From an uncultured Sphingomonadaceae bacterium (GTDB lineage: Bacteria; Pseudomonadota; Alphaproteobacteria; Sphingomonadales; Sphingomonadaceae): a DNA stretch of 64,000 bases. The notes beneath the pieces were generated by a model. The model was given only the letters and a program-made list of their open reading frames with translations, ran no database searches and was not told where the DNA came from. The stretch is taken from NCBI GenBank assembly GCA_947495985.1, contig CANMBD010000002.1:1-64000 (forward strand), written 5' to 3'. Position numbers and translations under genes: made by a program. Position 1 is the first letter of the stretch. Each line of letters starts with the position of its first letter. Below, one piece after another: positions 63,961-64,000 of the stretch.

Positions 63961-64000
63961 TGGAGCGGGTGAAGGGAATCGAACCCTCGTCGTAAGCTTG
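63961..64000 (-). tRNA. partial tRNA, probably Gly (UCC)
   Basis: The 3' half of a tRNA on the minus strand, cut by the window end. Encoded CCA at 63961-63963, acceptor 3' strand ACCCGCT, T-arm GAGGGTTCGATTCCCTTC, and the 3' side of the anticodon arm beginning with the last anticodon base C. The CAAGC anticodon-arm remnant, T-arm and acceptor resemble tRNA-Gly(UCC), but the anticodon itself is outside the window. Confidence 0.8.

Overview
The window is a contiguous chromosomal segment of an alphaproteobacterium, most likely a sphingomonad (Sphingomonadales; Sphingopyxis / Sphingorhabdus / Parasphingorhabdus-like). This is inferred from gene content: a three-gene PntAA-PntAB-PntB transhydrogenase beside an aa3 oxidase subunit IV peptide, CpdR, a SapC-family protein, a large TonB-dependent receptor, and a flgBCDEFGHIJKL operon with its own MotAB. 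No rRNA or CRISPR array is present. There is one complete tRNA (Val, GAC) and one tRNA cut by the window end (probably Gly).

Layout. 0.1-4.1 kb: gshA and a TonB receptor. 4.1-7.2 kb: a VOC protein, then a secreted pentapeptide/LprI-like protein translationally coupled to DNA polymerase IV. 7.2-12.6 kb: MFS transporter, DUF2147 protein, a coupled pair encoding a secreted beta-helix protein and a diheme cytochrome-like protein, a DUF1993 protein and an Asp/Glu racemase. 12.7-15.8 kb: proton-translocating transhydrogenase, with a palindromic repeat inside the 5' end of pntB, and the oxidase subunit IV peptide. 16-24.4 kb: sigma-54 activator, lipoprotein, RhlE-type helicase, FAD dehydrogenase, SapC, a candidate sRNA, N-formylglutamate amidohydrolase and CpdR. 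24.4-28.0 kb: tRNA-Val lying antisense inside the 3' end of an AraC regulator gene, then rpmF-plsX-fabH. 28-36.6 kb: MAPEG, DUF389, TetR, TauE, a broken His-rich secreted protein gene, VOC plus carboxymuconolactone decarboxylase-like pair, and acnA.

36.6-39.3 kb is an AT-rich accessory patch: an OLD-type ABC ATPase with a TOPRIM nuclease domain, followed closely by a 103-residue protein whose pattern recalls the VapD/Cas2/SinR fold. This is the best candidate here for an undescribed (probably defence) system. An SRAP protein and an HTH protein follow.

41-56.5 kb is a flagellar cluster. flhA-fliA, flgM-flgN and a second, short MotA/MotB-like pair with flgA run leftward; flgBCDEFGHIJKL-motA-motB run rightward. 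Canonical -24/-12 (sigma-54) promoters precede flhA and flgB, and three abutting palindromes lie in the divergent gap upstream of flgB. The hook protein FlgE is unusually short.

56.5-64 kb: a two-component system, a six-EF-hand secreted protein with its own terminator, two AT-richer genes (GFA-type and DUF2750-like) bounded by copies of a small palindromic repeat, a membrane protein, Ohr, an acyl-CoA synthetase and the partial tRNA.
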